64,000 nt of DNA. Source: Rhynchopus sp. YZ270_cl-10 (lineage: Eukaryota; Euglenozoa; Diplonemea; Diplonemida; Diplonemidae). The position numbers and the translations under genes were made by a program. A model generated the notes under the pieces. The model was not told the origin of the DNA, searched no databases, and saw only the letters and a list, made by a program, of their open reading frames with translations. Each line of letters opens with the position of its first letter. Position 1 is the first letter of the stretch. This document shows positions 43,972-53,380 of the stretch, piece by piece. Where the stretch lies: positions 434,001-498,000 of the forward strand of contig OZ037891.1 of the NCBI GenBank assembly GCA_964035575.1. The letters are read 5' to 3'.

Positions 43972-44007
43972 GATGTGTGTGTGTGCACGAGAGGCACATT
44001 CATCTTT
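43972..44007 (+). repeat. Family B hairpin, canonical
   Basis: GATGTGTGTGTGTGCACGAG then AGGCACATTCATCTTT. TGTGC / GCACA stem with ACGAGAG loop. Confidence 0.75.
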
Positions 44008-44558
44008 TCAAATTTTCTTTTCTTTTACTCTTTCCTTTTTATATATTATTTCTAAACGAAAAAAAACAACAACAAAAAAACAAAAAAAAAAATTCTACCT
44101 CCCTTCCTTCCCCTCCCCGTCACCGTCCCAAACAAAAAAGGCCAATACCACTTTTTTTTTTTCCAAAAAACCTCCTACTGCAAAGCGTACTCCCTTTCTA
44201 TCTGCTCTCTCTTTTAAGGATCCTGTGAAAGAAAAACCGTGGTTGCTATCTAGTGATAGTGGTCTATAATCAAACAAATTTTTTTCAAACACCACCACAC
44301 TTTTGTACTCCATTAAAAAAAACCCTCCTATTCCTCTATACACCACCAACCAGGAAAAAAAACACACACTTTCGCACTCTCTTTCTCTCTTCTCTCCATT
44401 CCACAACCTTCTCCCCCTCTTCCTCTTCTTCCTCTTCCCCCCTCCACCTTGTACAAAAAAAAAAAAAAATCTTAGACAACAACGGCGCAATGATGTGCTA
44501 AAATAACCTTTTTTTTTCCCTTCTTTTTTTATAAAGATCCACAATTTTTACCTACAGA
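44008..44558. other. Upstream region of the kinesin gene
   Basis: Pyrimidine-rich DNA ending in TTTTTACCTACAG at 44557, one base before the kinesin ATG. This could be a splice acceptor for the mRNA 5' end. No promoter motif is recognised. Confidence 0.45.
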
Positions 44559-47500
44559 ATGCCACGCACCCCTAGTGTAGGGGGTGTGCAACGGGGGAGA
44601 GGTGATTCGGTGGGGGCTGTTCGGAGGGTTGCATCGACTGCGGCGATACCGGTGCGGAGTAGTAGTGTTGTTATAGGGAATGGGAAGCCGAGAAGCTCGA
44701 TGCCGACAACAGCATCAACACGAACCCAAGAGAGAGAAAGCTACGATGCTGTTTCGCCAGGTGGAGTGTCGCAACGTAGTCAGTCTGCAGGGGCGGCAAA
44801 TGGAGGCATGGCGTCTGTCTCGGTGTTGGTGAGGTGCAGACCGCTACCAGCAGCAGAGGAGCAGGACCCCGAGAATTTGTCGCTCAAAATGTTAAAAAAT
44901 TCCGTCGTTGTACAGCCAACCTCAGGGAATAGCAATGCAGACGCACAGCAGCATGCCTTCACGTTTGATAGGGTGTTTTGGAGTGTACCGAACCACAACT
45001 CACCAAACCCATACGCAACGCAGGAGGATGTTCATCACGACGTAGGCGCGCCCATGCTAACAAGCTTTCTAAAGGGGTACAATTCGTGTATTTTAGCGTA
45101 TGGCCAAACAGGGAGTGGGAAGAGCTATTCAATGTTCGGGCCGGAAGATTCGCTTTCCTTTGTGAGCAGCTCGAAACGCAAAAAACGGAGCTCCGATAAA
45201 AATGGTGTAGTGCCGAGGATTATCGCAGATTTGTATGAACACATAAAATGCCGACCGGATATTCATTTTACTGTTGAAATTGCGTTTTATCAGATTTACT
45301 TGGAGAAAGCGACTTGTCTACTAAACCCTGGACAGGGCACACTACGGGTCAGGGAGCACCCTTTGACGGGACCGTATTTAGAAGATTTGACATCCTGTTT
45401 GTGCGAATCCAAGAGAAGCATGATGAAGGTAGTGCAAGAAGGCAACCGCTCCCGCAAGGTGGCACATACCAGGCAAAACGCGGTGTCCTCTCGGTCCCAT
45501 GCGGTTATCTCCATCTCTCTGGCACAGCAGGCCAAAAGCAGTGCGGGGGTCACAACAACATCAAAGCTCTCTCTCGTTGATCTTGCAGGGTCGGAACGCA
45601 TCGCCAAATCTGGAAGCTCTGGGGTAGGGTTCTTGGAAGCTTCGACTATCAACAAAAGTTTGTCAATTCTTGGAAAGGTCATTTCGGTGCTTGCAGGTAA
45701 GGCGTATAAGCGAAATAAAAATGCGGTTCACGTGCCATATCGAGACTCTATCCTGACCTGGCTTCTTCGTGAAAACCTAGGAGGTAATTCGCGTACAATG
45801 ATGCTCGCAACGATCTCCTCTTCCATCACAGACAGAGAGGAAACCCTCAGCACCCTCCGCTATGCAGACCAAGCAAAGCGTATCGTAAACAAAGCCGTCA
45901 TCAACGAAGGCGCCACGAAGAAGATCGTCCAGCAACTCAAATGCGAGATCAACTTCCTCCAGGAGCAGCTTTATAAAGGGACTGACGTGGTTTTGCAACA
46001 AAAACTATCTACTACACGAAAACTTATGGAGCAAATGAGCAAAACCTGGGATGAAAAATGGACTTCTACTCAAGCACTTTTACGAGAAAAGGAGGAGGAA
46101 GCGCAGCAATTACAACAAGAAAACATAGGCATGGCACAAGAACTAAAACGGATGACCAACGAGCTGGCCCGAGCACGCTCTGAAACCGCCGAAGTGATCC
46201 GCATGCGGAAGGACTACGAACGCCTGCAAACCGACTTCACCGACAAATGCGACGAGGTTGCGTACCTCACGGGCCGCACCTCCTCGATGTCCTCTCTCCC
46301 CATCTCCTCCAAGGACTCCTCTGCCTCCACACCCCCCGACACACCACGCCTCGAGGACCACTACCAATACAACCCACGCCTCTCACAACGCACCTTCTCT
46401 GGCAGCGCGGGGAGTGTTCCCGGGCAGTCACAGCCTAGGGCGTCTGCGGAGAAGGGGTACCCTCAGGCTAGGGTGTCACCTCGGATGTCGTCAACATCGC
46501 GACCGTCGCTGACGCTGAGTAGGAGGCAGCCGTCTGCCTCGTCGTCTTCGATGGAGACGGATTCGCCTACGACAGAGGATTCGACTGATATGGACGCAGA
46601 GATTCATGGGCGTTTTCATAAGCATCCGCAGCCAAGGGTCACGTCCGGGTCGGCGTCGTCGTCATCTTCGTCGCAGATCGCAGGGCAGTCTTTTAGTCCT
46701 GCGCAACGGAGTGGGGTGCCTGCACGCTATGGGGGTGGAGGTGGAGGTGGAGGTGGAGGTGGTGGTGGGGGTGGTGGTGGAGGTGGTGGTGGGGGTGGTG
46801 GTGGGGGTGGTGGTGGAGGTGGTGGTGGGGGTGGTGGTGGGGGTGGTGGTGGGGGTGGTGGTGGGGGTGGTGGTGGGGGTGGTGGGGTTGCGTCACTTCG
46901 CCCGCCTCTGCCAGAGAGGGAGAGGGAGAGAGAGAGAGAGAGGGAGAGGGAGAGGGAGCGTTCGCCGGCGAAGGATGGTCGTGTTTCGCACAGTGTTTCT
47001 GAGGACATAAAGGAAACCCTTGGGCGTGTAGGAGGAGGAGGGGGAGGAGGTCGAAGCGGGTCGTTCTTTGACAAGCCCAGACCATCCAGCCCGTTTCCCT
47101 CTTGGAGAGGTGATGCAAATGGCATGCGAGGCGGTACACCCCCAGCCCAAAGTATAGCGCCACACAGAGAGCGGGAGGATTTGAGGTGGAAAAAATGGTT
47201 GGAAAATAAAAAGCTAGGGCGGCCGTCAACCCCGGTAGCGGGCAGCAGCGTCAGCGTGCCCTTGGGGGTCACTTCTACACCGCCAGCGACACGAACCAAT
47301 CGGACTGCAGGGGCATTGGCAGCACGGCCGCTTCTTACTCCAGGGCAAAGTGGGGTGGGGGAACAACGTCAGCCCCTTGCAGGGCATACACCTCGACCTG
47401 CTGCAGCTACATCACGTCAGTACAAAGCCACTGCAACCCGAGCGCCATCCCCTGTAGTAAGGGAGGTGGGAAAACCTGGGGTAGTGACGCCAAAACACAA

Positions 47501-47762
47501 GGACCCAGTCAGGGAGGGGAGTGATCTGGATTCGGATAGCGATGAGGGGAGGGAGGAGATCAAGCGGGCGACAGCGGCAAACACGAAGAGCGCGATTAAG
47601 CTGTCCGAGGATGCAAGACAGCAGATCGATGACGACTACCGCAGGCAGAAGCTAGGCCTTGCGGCACTCCGTCGAGCCCCAGTGCGCAGTACAGGGTCCA
47701 CAACGAGGCGTGGAGTATCCTTTACCACAACATCTCCTTTAATAATCCCTTCCGATGGGTAA
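44559..47762 (+). CDS. Kinesin motor protein, kinesin-3-like
   Basis: The protein has 1067 residues and no intron. The motor domain (about 85-450) has the P-loop GQTGSGKS (182-189), switch I SSRSHA (310-315) and switch II DLAGSE (341-346). LRVREHPLTGPYLEDLTS (262-279) and the post-motor CEINFLQEQL are typical of the kinesin-3 family, which carries vesicles or intraflagellar cargo toward microtubule plus ends. A coiled coil is likely at about 450-570. I see no FHA or PH domain, so family membership rests on the motor only. The motor has a short Lys/Arg-rich insert (KRKKR, 206-210) before KNGVVPR and an unusual IYLEKATCLLNP where most kinesins have IYNE...DLL. The tail is Ser/Pro-rich, with a glycine run of about 50 residues (from about 725) and an (ER)n run (from about 785), both simple-repeat expansions. 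The ATG follows a CAG acceptor-like site by one base. Confidence 0.9.
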   Translation: MPRTPSVGGVQRGRGDSVGAVRRVASTAAIPVRSSSVVIGNGKPRSSMPTTASTRTQERESYDAVSPGGVSQRSQSAGAANGGMASVSVLVRCRPLPAAEEQDPENLSLKMLKNSVVVQPTSGNSNADAQQHAFTFDRVFWSVPNHNSPNPYATQEDVHHDVGAPMLTSFLKGYNSCILAYGQTGSGKSYSMFGPEDSLSFVSSSKRKKRSSDKNGVVPRIIADLYEHIKCRPDIHFTVEIAFYQIYLEKATCLLNPGQGTLRVREHPLTGPYLEDLTSCLCESKRSMMKVVQEGNRSRKVAHTRQNAVSSRSHAVISISLAQQAKSSAGVTTTSKLSLVDLAGSERIAKSGSSGVGFLEASTINKSLSILGKVISVLAGKAYKRNKNAVHVPYRDSILTWLLRENLGGNSRTMMLATISSSITDREETLSTLRYADQAKRIVNKAVINEGATKKIVQQLKCEINFLQEQLYKGTDVVLQQKLSTTRKLMEQMSKTWDEKWTSTQALLREKEEEAQQLQQENIGMAQELKRMTNELARARSETAEVIRMRKDYERLQTDFTDKCDEVAYLTGRTSSMSSLPISSKDSSASTPPDTPRLEDHYQYNPRLSQRTFSGSAGSVPGQSQPRASAEKGYPQARVSPRMSSTSRPSLTLSRRQPSASSSSMETDSPTTEDSTDMDAEIHGRFHKHPQPRVTSGSASSSSSSQIAGQSFSPAQRSGVPARYGGGGGGGGGGGGGGGGGGGGGGGGGGGGGGGGGGGGGGGGGGGGGGGGGGGGVASLRPPLPERERERERERERERERSPAKDGRVSHSVSEDIKETLGRVGGGGGGGRSGSFFDKPRPSSPFPSWRGDANGMRGGTPPAQSIAPHREREDLRWKKWLENKKLGRPSTPVAGSSVSVPLGVTSTPPATRTNRTAGALAARPLLTPGQSGVGEQRQPLAGHTPRPAAATSRQYKATATRAPSPVVREVGKPGVVTPKHKDPVREGSDLDSDSDEGREEIKRATAANTKSAIKLSEDARQQIDDDYRRQKLGLAALRRAPVRSTGSTTRRGVSFTTTSPLIIPSDG
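46731..46890 (+). repeat. (GGN)n microsatellite inside the kinesin coding sequence
   Basis: GGT/GGG/GGA codons in long succession encode the poly-Gly tail segment. A (GAGAGG)n run follows at 46913-46960. Both keep the reading frame. Confidence 0.9.
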
Positions 47763-48733
47763 CCCCACGCAGACCTGTATTTGGTGTTTTAAGTGTTTTG
47801 ATGTGTTTGCACTTTTTAACGTTCTCTTTATTTGATACTGAGAATACACCAGGAGGCGAGAGAGAAAGAGAGAGAGAGAGAGCTGAGAGAGGATGGGGAG
47901 GGTGTGGGGGGAGGAATGTACCTCTGAGCTTTTTAGCCCAGGAAATTTATTTTTTTGGTGAATTTTTGGTCTTCTTTGGAAGATGATAGGAGAGGGGGAG
48001 GGAGGGAAAAGGGGGGGAGAGGGAAAATGGTGAACTATTAACAATGTGTTTTTTCGTGTACATATTCCGCAATAGGAAAATAGAAACCGAACAGACGGAG
48101 AGCTTTTTGTTTTATTTACTCACCCACCATGCTTCAGTGAATAAGATGCAGCAGCTTGCAGAGCGACTAACGAAACACCCCTCTTTTTTTCCCCCCTTGC
48201 TTTATTTAGTCCTCATATACTGAAGCCAGATTTCTATTTTGCTCGTAATATCGAATGGAGGGTGGGGATAAGGGGAGGGGGGTTGGGAGGGAGATACACC
48301 GTGGCCTGGTCATGACCGAGCCCCCCTTGGTTATCTTGACCAGGCTAAAATCCTTGACCAGACCACTGTGTACACGACGACTAATAATATGACAAGCACA
48401 CTTTGACAAGCAGTTCTGCATAACGTTTTGTGTATATTATTGTAATATGCGCTTGTATGTCATGACAAGTGTCGTCGTGTATATTCCTGAAGGGTAACTT
48501 CAGAGCGAACCCGACTGCATTTCTTTTTTTCTTTTTTGGTTCGAATGGTCTATAGCGCCCACTATACCAAATAGCTTGGACTTCTTAGTTGGGCTATGAA
48601 TAGGGTGCCCTTCTGTTTAGATAATATTTTTTTTTTGTTTCCTTTTACTTTTTTTACACCCTCCCCCTTGCCCCATGCTCTCATCACCTGCTAGACTCAG
48701 GGTAATCACCTGCTAGAACAATACCCCCCTTTT
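47763..48733. other. 3' flank of the kinesin gene
   Basis: Purine-rich (GAGA)n at about 47858-47882 and G-rich tracts, then mixed sequence. No gene recognised. Confidence 0.5.
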
Positions 48734-48768
48734 AAGGTGACTAAGCACGCGAGACTTAGTTTCATCTT
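48734..48768 (+). repeat. Family A hairpin
   Basis: AAGGTGACTAAGCACGCGAG then ACTTAGTTTCATCTT. CTAAG / CTTAG stem, full AAGGTGA / TCATCTT clamp. Confidence 0.7.
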
Positions 48769-48898
48769 ACAAAACCCTTTTTAGATGTCCAGTGTTTTGC
48801 GGCTGTTTCGTCTTTCAACATTATTTAGCCTCGGCTACCGTCGTCTGTTGAGCGTTATAACGAGGACCTGATTTATTTTATTGCATTTTTTTTTTTTT

Positions 48899-48946
48899 GA
48901 AAACTTGGTTGTATTAGTGTAGCCACCCTAGAGTGTGCTCCACTAA
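48899..48946 (-). repeat. Family C hairpin element, reverse orientation
   Basis: On the - strand: TTAGTGGAGCACACTCTAGG, GTGGCTACACTAATACAACC, AAGTTTTC. Matches 6577-6630. Confidence 0.7.
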
Positions 48947-48970
48947 TTTTTTTTTTTACCGAACCGAAAA

Positions 48971-49649
48971 CAGGGTCCTCAGCCTGCACCCCCCTGTGGG
49001 AATTTTAGGGGTGCAAAAATTTTTCTGTACAAAACCCTTCAGAAAAGTCCATTCCGAGCTTTCTCCCCACACAAGCGCTCCTCCCTGACAAAGTTGGGAG
49101 AGGCGTGAAAATTCACGGGAAAATGGGGAAACCAGGGCCTGACGCTATTTTTTGGGTTTTTGTGAAATCGTGGTTGGCTCAAAAAATTTTTCCCGCGCCC
49201 GTTTTTTTATTTCACATTGGGGTGTCTTTCCGCGAGCGAAGCGAGCGGAAAAAATTTTTAAGGTGTACCTCCGCGAGCGCAGCGAGCGGAAAATTACACT
49301 CAGTACCCATGCATAAAACGAAATACACTTCCACGTAATCACTTCGCTTGCTTTCCTGGAACTGCTATAGGTGGCGACAATCGCAGGGAGCATCCCTGGC
49401 ACCACTTTCACACATTGTGAGTGTGACAGCCACCGAGTGGTGCTTGGCTGTGTCCGTTGTGGTACTGACGAAAAGCCAGAGAATCCCTGCTGAAGCCTGA
49501 AATCCCCCCTCAAAAAAAATTTTTCGTCCCAAAAAAACTTTTTTTTTTTTTTTGGGGGGGTGCAAAAATATTTTTTGCACCCCCCCGATTTTTCTTTTTT
49601 TTTTTTTTTGGGTGCAAAAAAATTTTTTTGCACCCCCTTGAGGACCCTG
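48971..49649. mobile_element. hAT-like non-autonomous DNA transposon
   Basis: TIR CAGGGTCCTCA and an exact 8-bp TSD ACCGAAAA (48963-48970 and 49650-49657). The interior has CATTCCGAGCTTTC and TTGGGAGAGGCG, the palindrome-rich GCGAGCGAAGCGAGCGGAAA (similar to 53491-54340), and a terminal fold of TGCAAAAAAATTTTTTTGCA. No transposase. Confidence 0.88.
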
Positions 49650-50077
49650 ACCGAAAACGAAGGTGAATGCGAATTCGAAAAATATTAAGTAAAGTTTCAG
49701 TGGTGAGGGAGGGGGAAGGTAGTGCAGAGAAGGAGGACGACAGGGATTCGGACTACATACTATTCATTGGGGAGGGGGAAGGGAGGGGAAAAAACAGGTG
49801 GATATTTTGCACACACCCACTGAATACCCAGCAATGTTTCAAAGAGAGGGACGCAGAAAAATATTAATACAAACATCAAAATTCCCCCCTGTTATACGTT
49901 CCTGTACGACCCCTTTTCTCAAAAGGGATTCAAAAAGAAAAAGGCATACATTACTCGATTCTCTGTTTCTCAGTTTCTCTCCCCTCACAAAATACAACAA
50001 CAGGTGAAAAACACATTTTTTTTTTGTGGTCAATTTTCTCTTTTTTCCTTTTCTTTTTATATGCACTTCTCTGCAGC

Positions 50078-50578
50078 ATGAACCGTTTCAAGGACTTGAC
50101 ACCACCTAGAACACGTGGACGGTCCTCTGTGCATGATGGCTTCTTACCACACGAGTTGCCGGCGCACTTACCTCACCACCACCTCCACGATGAGGAGATG
50201 TGGCTGAGGGGGATGCCCCCACCACCACCTCCAACACCACCACCACTCTCTGAGAGGTTTGCCCCTATGGGTGCGATGCCGTATCCACGCCACCACAGTC
50301 ACCACAGCAGCCACCGCAGCCCCCCCCGCCACACAGCAGTAGAGGTGCTCGACACAACCAACATCGAGCTTCTAGGCGAGCACCCACAGCATCTTCACCG
50401 TACCCAGCAGCGTCGTTCCCCTCTGCGACCTTGGGGTGCGGCACGTCAACCTCAGCCAGTAGAAAGCCCTGTCTTCGGCGACCGTGCTGGAGTAGGCGTC
50501 ACCGCACCGAACGCATACAGCAGCAACAGCAACAAGCTCATGAACTTTGCACTCCGTTCGGTGAGCGGGTTGGTGTGA
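50078..50578 (+). CDS. Hypothetical Pro/His-rich protein
   Basis: The protein has 166 residues from the ATG at 50078, which follows TTCTCTGCAG by one base. An in-frame ATG upstream (50024) would add a hydrophobic leader read from the T-rich acceptor tract and is unlikely. The coding block is GC-rich against T-rich flanks. It contains HHHLHDEE, GMPPPPPPTPPP and HHSHHSSHRS low-complexity runs and a C-terminal SNKLMNFALRSVSGLV. No domain, signal peptide or membrane segment. GTGAGG/GTAAAT follow the stop closely, so a further exon is not excluded. I do not recognise the family. Confidence 0.5.
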   Translation: MNRFKDLTPPRTRGRSSVHDGFLPHELPAHLPHHHLHDEEMWLRGMPPPPPPTPPPLSERFAPMGAMPYPRHHSHHSSHRSPPRHTAVEVLDTTNIELLGEHPQHLHRTQQRRSPLRPWGAARQPQPVESPVFGDRAGVGVTAPNAYSSNSNKLMNFALRSVSGLV

Positions 50579-50631
50579 GGTAAATGAGGAGGGGGGTGGT
50601 GTGGGGTGGGTGGGCACTACCGTAACTTTGT

Positions 50632-50694
50632 GATTTCATCTGGATGGCTGGCATCGTACAGTGGGTCAGTCGGAGGTGCCTGCATCAACAACTA
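50632..50694 (+). repeat. Family F dispersed element, copy 4
   Basis: TTTCATCTGGATGGCTGGCA, CGTACAGTGGGTCAGTCGGA, GGTGCCTGCATCAACAACTA. Confidence 0.65.
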
Positions 50695-50903
50695 TTCCTT
50701 TGTTTTTGTTTTGATTTGTTTTTTGTTTTGCTAATGGATAAGACTAAACCTACTGAGCCGTCCTATTCGGCACATATCCGATACACACTATTGTGGTTTC
50801 CTTTCCCCCCTTCCCGTTCCCTTCAAGCTTTCCCCCCTTTTTGTTATTATTGTATTCCTAGAAGTGATAAGATTTCCCCCTCCTCTTTTTTACTCACACC
50901 CAA

Positions 50904-50980
50904 GCGCAACACTCCGGGGTTCGATAACCCACGGAGTGTCAGTGCCTGCGTCCCAGAGGCGTTTGCACTATCAACTTCAC
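50904..50980 (+). repeat. Family G junction element
   Basis: GCGCAACACTCCGGGGTTCG then ATAACCCACGGAGTGTCAGT, GCCTGCGTCCCAGAGGCGTT, TGCACTATCAACTTCAC. Stem CACTCCG / CGGAGTG. It lies about 70 bp before the FYVE-Rheb start. Confidence 0.7.
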
Positions 50981-51051
50981 TTTTTATGACACAGACCTTG
51001 GTGTATATTTTTTAACACAGAGAGGGGGGTCTGTTTTTTTCAAAACAAATC

Positions 51052-52824
51052 ATGGGTGAGGAGGGTCGCCCGAAGTGGCGGCCTGACACGGACACGTCGG
51101 CGTGCGAGGACTGTTCTGAGCTGTTTTCATTTTTCAACCGGAGGCATCATTGCCGGCGGTGTGGGGGTCTGTTCTGCGGGAAATGCAGCGCGTCGAAGAA
51201 GATGTTGGGGAAGGAGATGGGGTATGGGGCTGAACCGCAACGGGTCTGCAAGGCGTGCGCTCGCGCATTGGAATCTTCTCAGGGGGCAACCAGCACTGCG
51301 TTTAGCGGGGCTGCGTCTGAACGCAAGGACCCTGTTGTGAAGCAACGCAAAATATGTGTTCTCGGGAAGTCGTGGGTCGGCAAGTCTGCGATCTGCGTGC
51401 AGTTCATCGAGGACCGTTTCTCGCCCTACTACAACCCCACCATCAACCACACATACCAACGTAAAATCAAATTCAAAGCGCAGCAGTACCTCCTCAGCAT
51501 CCTCGACACAGCAGGGCAGGATGAGTGCTCCATGTTCCAGCCGCAGTACTCCATAGGCACCCACGGCTACATCATTCTGTACAGCATCAACGACTACCAC
51601 TCCTTTGAGATGGTCAAGTCCATCTACGACAGAATACAAGACTGTAACATCCTAGACGGCGTGGTCCTCATTCTGGTCGGCAACAAAAACGACCTCCCGT
51701 CCTCAGAGCGACAGGTGTGTAGAAGAGGGGGAGGGGGGGTGTAGGTTTAAAATTCTTACCTTTTTCTGACAATGTTTATTGCGTGAAATATTATTTTCCC
51801 AATATTGTACGATTCTGATAAAGGTGGCGTCGCATGAGGATTAGGCTTACCAACTCTTTCAATAGATTGTGATCAAGGTAACTAAATCATGAGGCTTGGG
51901 AGATGGTTTAAACTTTTTTTTGTAGTGCGAAAGTGTCGCGTTGTGTAGTTTCATGTGTGGGGTGGCTTGCAGGGTAGGGGTGATCAATTCACAACAAAAG
52001 ACTCTGCTTTCCATCAATTTGTTGCACCATCTTTCCCCCTATAGGTATCATACGAGGAAGGCCAGCAGCTGGCCACGTCGTGGGGGTTCCCGTTTATGGA
52101 GTGTTCGGCAAAGAAGGTATGTGACTGTTCTTTTATTCCCTGTCGGCAACCCCAAACGCAACAAACACTCCGGGGGTTCGATAACCCACGGAGTGTCAGT
52201 GCCTGCGTCCCAGAGGCGTTGTGCACTATCAACTTCACTTTATTTTTTTGTGAGGAGCGCGGGACTGAGCGGAAATGGTCCCAGCGTCACGGCGCTCGGA
52301 CCATTTCGGACGACTTCTTTATTGAGAAAGATGTGTGTGCACGAGAGGCACGTTCATCCATTCAAGTTTTCTTTATTTATTACCCATTGCAAAACCCCCT
52401 CTGACACATCTTAAATTAGCGGTACACCGCCTGTAAGCCTTATTCATATAAAGCCCTCAGAGGATGGGGTCCCACTATAAGAGAGAGATGTTCTGTCTCC
52501 CGACTGCCCTGTTCTCTCGACAATGTTTCACCAAGAGTTAGGCGAATCGTATGGGGAGAATCTGTAAGCTCACAACTGGGCCGCAGAACGACGGGGCGGT
52601 TGTATTGCTACCCCGCATTATCACACTACGGTACGGCCAAGCCGTTTGTAGCTGTTTGTGGGTTCCTTTTTATTTTTACGCCAAATGGCCAAATTACCAA
52701 ATCACAACGGCAACCTTCTACATTGCTTCTGTGCACCTTGCAACCAACACCACAGGCGGAGAACATCGAAGCTGTTTTCAACCTGATGCTTGAAGAGATC
52801 CTGCGGGCTGAGGAGGAGGCATAG
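51052..52824 (+). CDS. FYVE-Rheb fusion GTPase, three exons, no CaaX box
   Basis: Exons are 51052-51714, 52045-52116 and 52756-52824, all joined in phase 0, giving 267 residues. Residues about 8-70 form a FYVE zinc finger: WRPD, CEDC, RRHHCRRCGG, CGKC and RVCKAC supply the eight cysteines and the basic PI3P-binding patch. From about 99 the protein is a Rheb-like GTPase: G1 GKSWVGKS (105-112), switch I NPTINHTY, G3 DTAGQDECSMF (152-162), G4 NKND (211-214), and exon 2 VSYEEGQQLATSW ... ECSAKK (G5). The Rheb-like DTAGQDE-x-S-x-F and Y-EEG motifs separate it from Rab. Rheb activates TOR kinase at endolysosomal membranes through a farnesylated CaaX tail. Here exon 3 ends EEILRAEEEA with no cysteine, so membrane contact would rest on the FYVE domain (inference). 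Ras positions 12/13 are Ser-Trp, unlike Gly-Gly. Confidence 0.85.
51715..52044 (+). other. Intron 1 of the FYVE-Rheb gene
   Basis: Donor GTGTGT, acceptor TTTCCCCCTATAG, 330 bp. It contains two eroded family A traces (AAGGTGGCGTCGCATGAGGA at 51821 and AAGGTAACTAAATCATGAGG at 51875). Confidence 0.8.
52156..52239 (+). repeat. Family G junction element, intronic
   Basis: ACACTCCGGGGGTTCGATAA, CCCACGGAGTGTCAGTGCCT, GCGTCCCAGAGGCGTTGTGC, ACTATCAACTTCACT. Confidence 0.7.
52328..52358 (+). repeat. Family B hairpin, intronic
   Basis: AAGATGTGTGTGCACGAGAG then GCACGTTCATC. GTGC / GCAC stem with ACGAGAG loop. Confidence 0.7.
52418..52600 (+). repeat. TATA-family repeat, fragment, intronic
   Basis: GGTACACCGCCTGTAAGCCT, GGGGTCCCACT, CTCTCGACAATG, TTTCACCAAGAGTT and TCTGTAAGCTCACAACTGGG match copies 1 and 2, without the TATATAAATGC part. 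Confidence 0.6.
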
Positions 52825-52902
52825 TTTGTTTGTTCGTTTTTTTTAGGCCTCTTTTGGGGAATTGTGCTACACAATTCAGTGGATGTTTAGCGATGGATTC
52901 TT

Positions 52903-52933
52903 AGATGTGTACGCATGAGAAGCACGTTCATCT
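52903..52933 (+). repeat. Family B hairpin
   Basis: AGATGTGTACGCATGAGAAG then CACGTTCATCT. It lies 79 bp after the Rheb stop. Confidence 0.6.
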
Positions 52934-53141
52934 CATGCATTTTTTTTCCTTCTTTTGGGATGACACGGGAGGTGGGGCTTTGAGGGATGAAGTGCAATGG
53001 GTAATTGGATACTGCCTTCTGTTGTGCGAACGCTGCCTTGCAGTACAACTTGAGCAGATTCAAAACCGAATTGAAAAGTGTCGCTTTTGTTTTTTGTACG
53101 TATGTGTGCGAGAGTTTTATCTCTCAAGTTTTTCTTCTGTG

Positions 53142-53178
53142 AAGGTGATTGAACAACAAGAGGCTTAGGTTTATCTTC
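53142..53178 (+). repeat. Family A hairpin
   Basis: AAGGTGATTGAACAACAAGA then GGCTTAGGTTTATCTTC. Clamp partly preserved. Confidence 0.5.
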
Positions 53179-53312
53179 ATGATTTTTTTTTTTCTTTTTT
53201 TCCCCCTAGGGTTTTCCCTCAGGGTGGTAGGATATTTTCCCCCCTTCAGCAGCTTGAAACACTGTAAATTGCACCAAAAAAAAAAAAAGGTCAAAAAAAA
53301 AAGTTTAGTGCA

Positions 53313-53380
53313 TGGTGCTTTCGGAAATTAGTCAACGACCTGTCAGCGACCTGTCAATATCGACCCCTCCCGGAGCACCA
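53313..53380. mobile_element. Fold-back MITE, GGTGCT type, second copy
   Basis: TGGTGCTTTCGG / CCCGGAGCACCA with the core GTCAACGACCTGTCAGCGAC, matching 38801-38868. Confidence 0.8.

Larger units (their letters stand above)
52117..52755 (+). other. Intron 2 of the FYVE-Rheb gene, host to three repeats
   Basis: Donor GTATGT, acceptor ACACCACAG, 639 bp. It holds a family G element (52156-52239), a family B hairpin (52328-52358) and a TATA-family fragment (52418-52600), so these repeats insert in genes and are spliced out. Confidence 0.8.

Noticed and set aside
46693-47299. - strand poly-Pro and poly-His open frames
   Set aside because: They are antisense shadows of the kinesin poly-Gly and Glu-Arg coding repeats.
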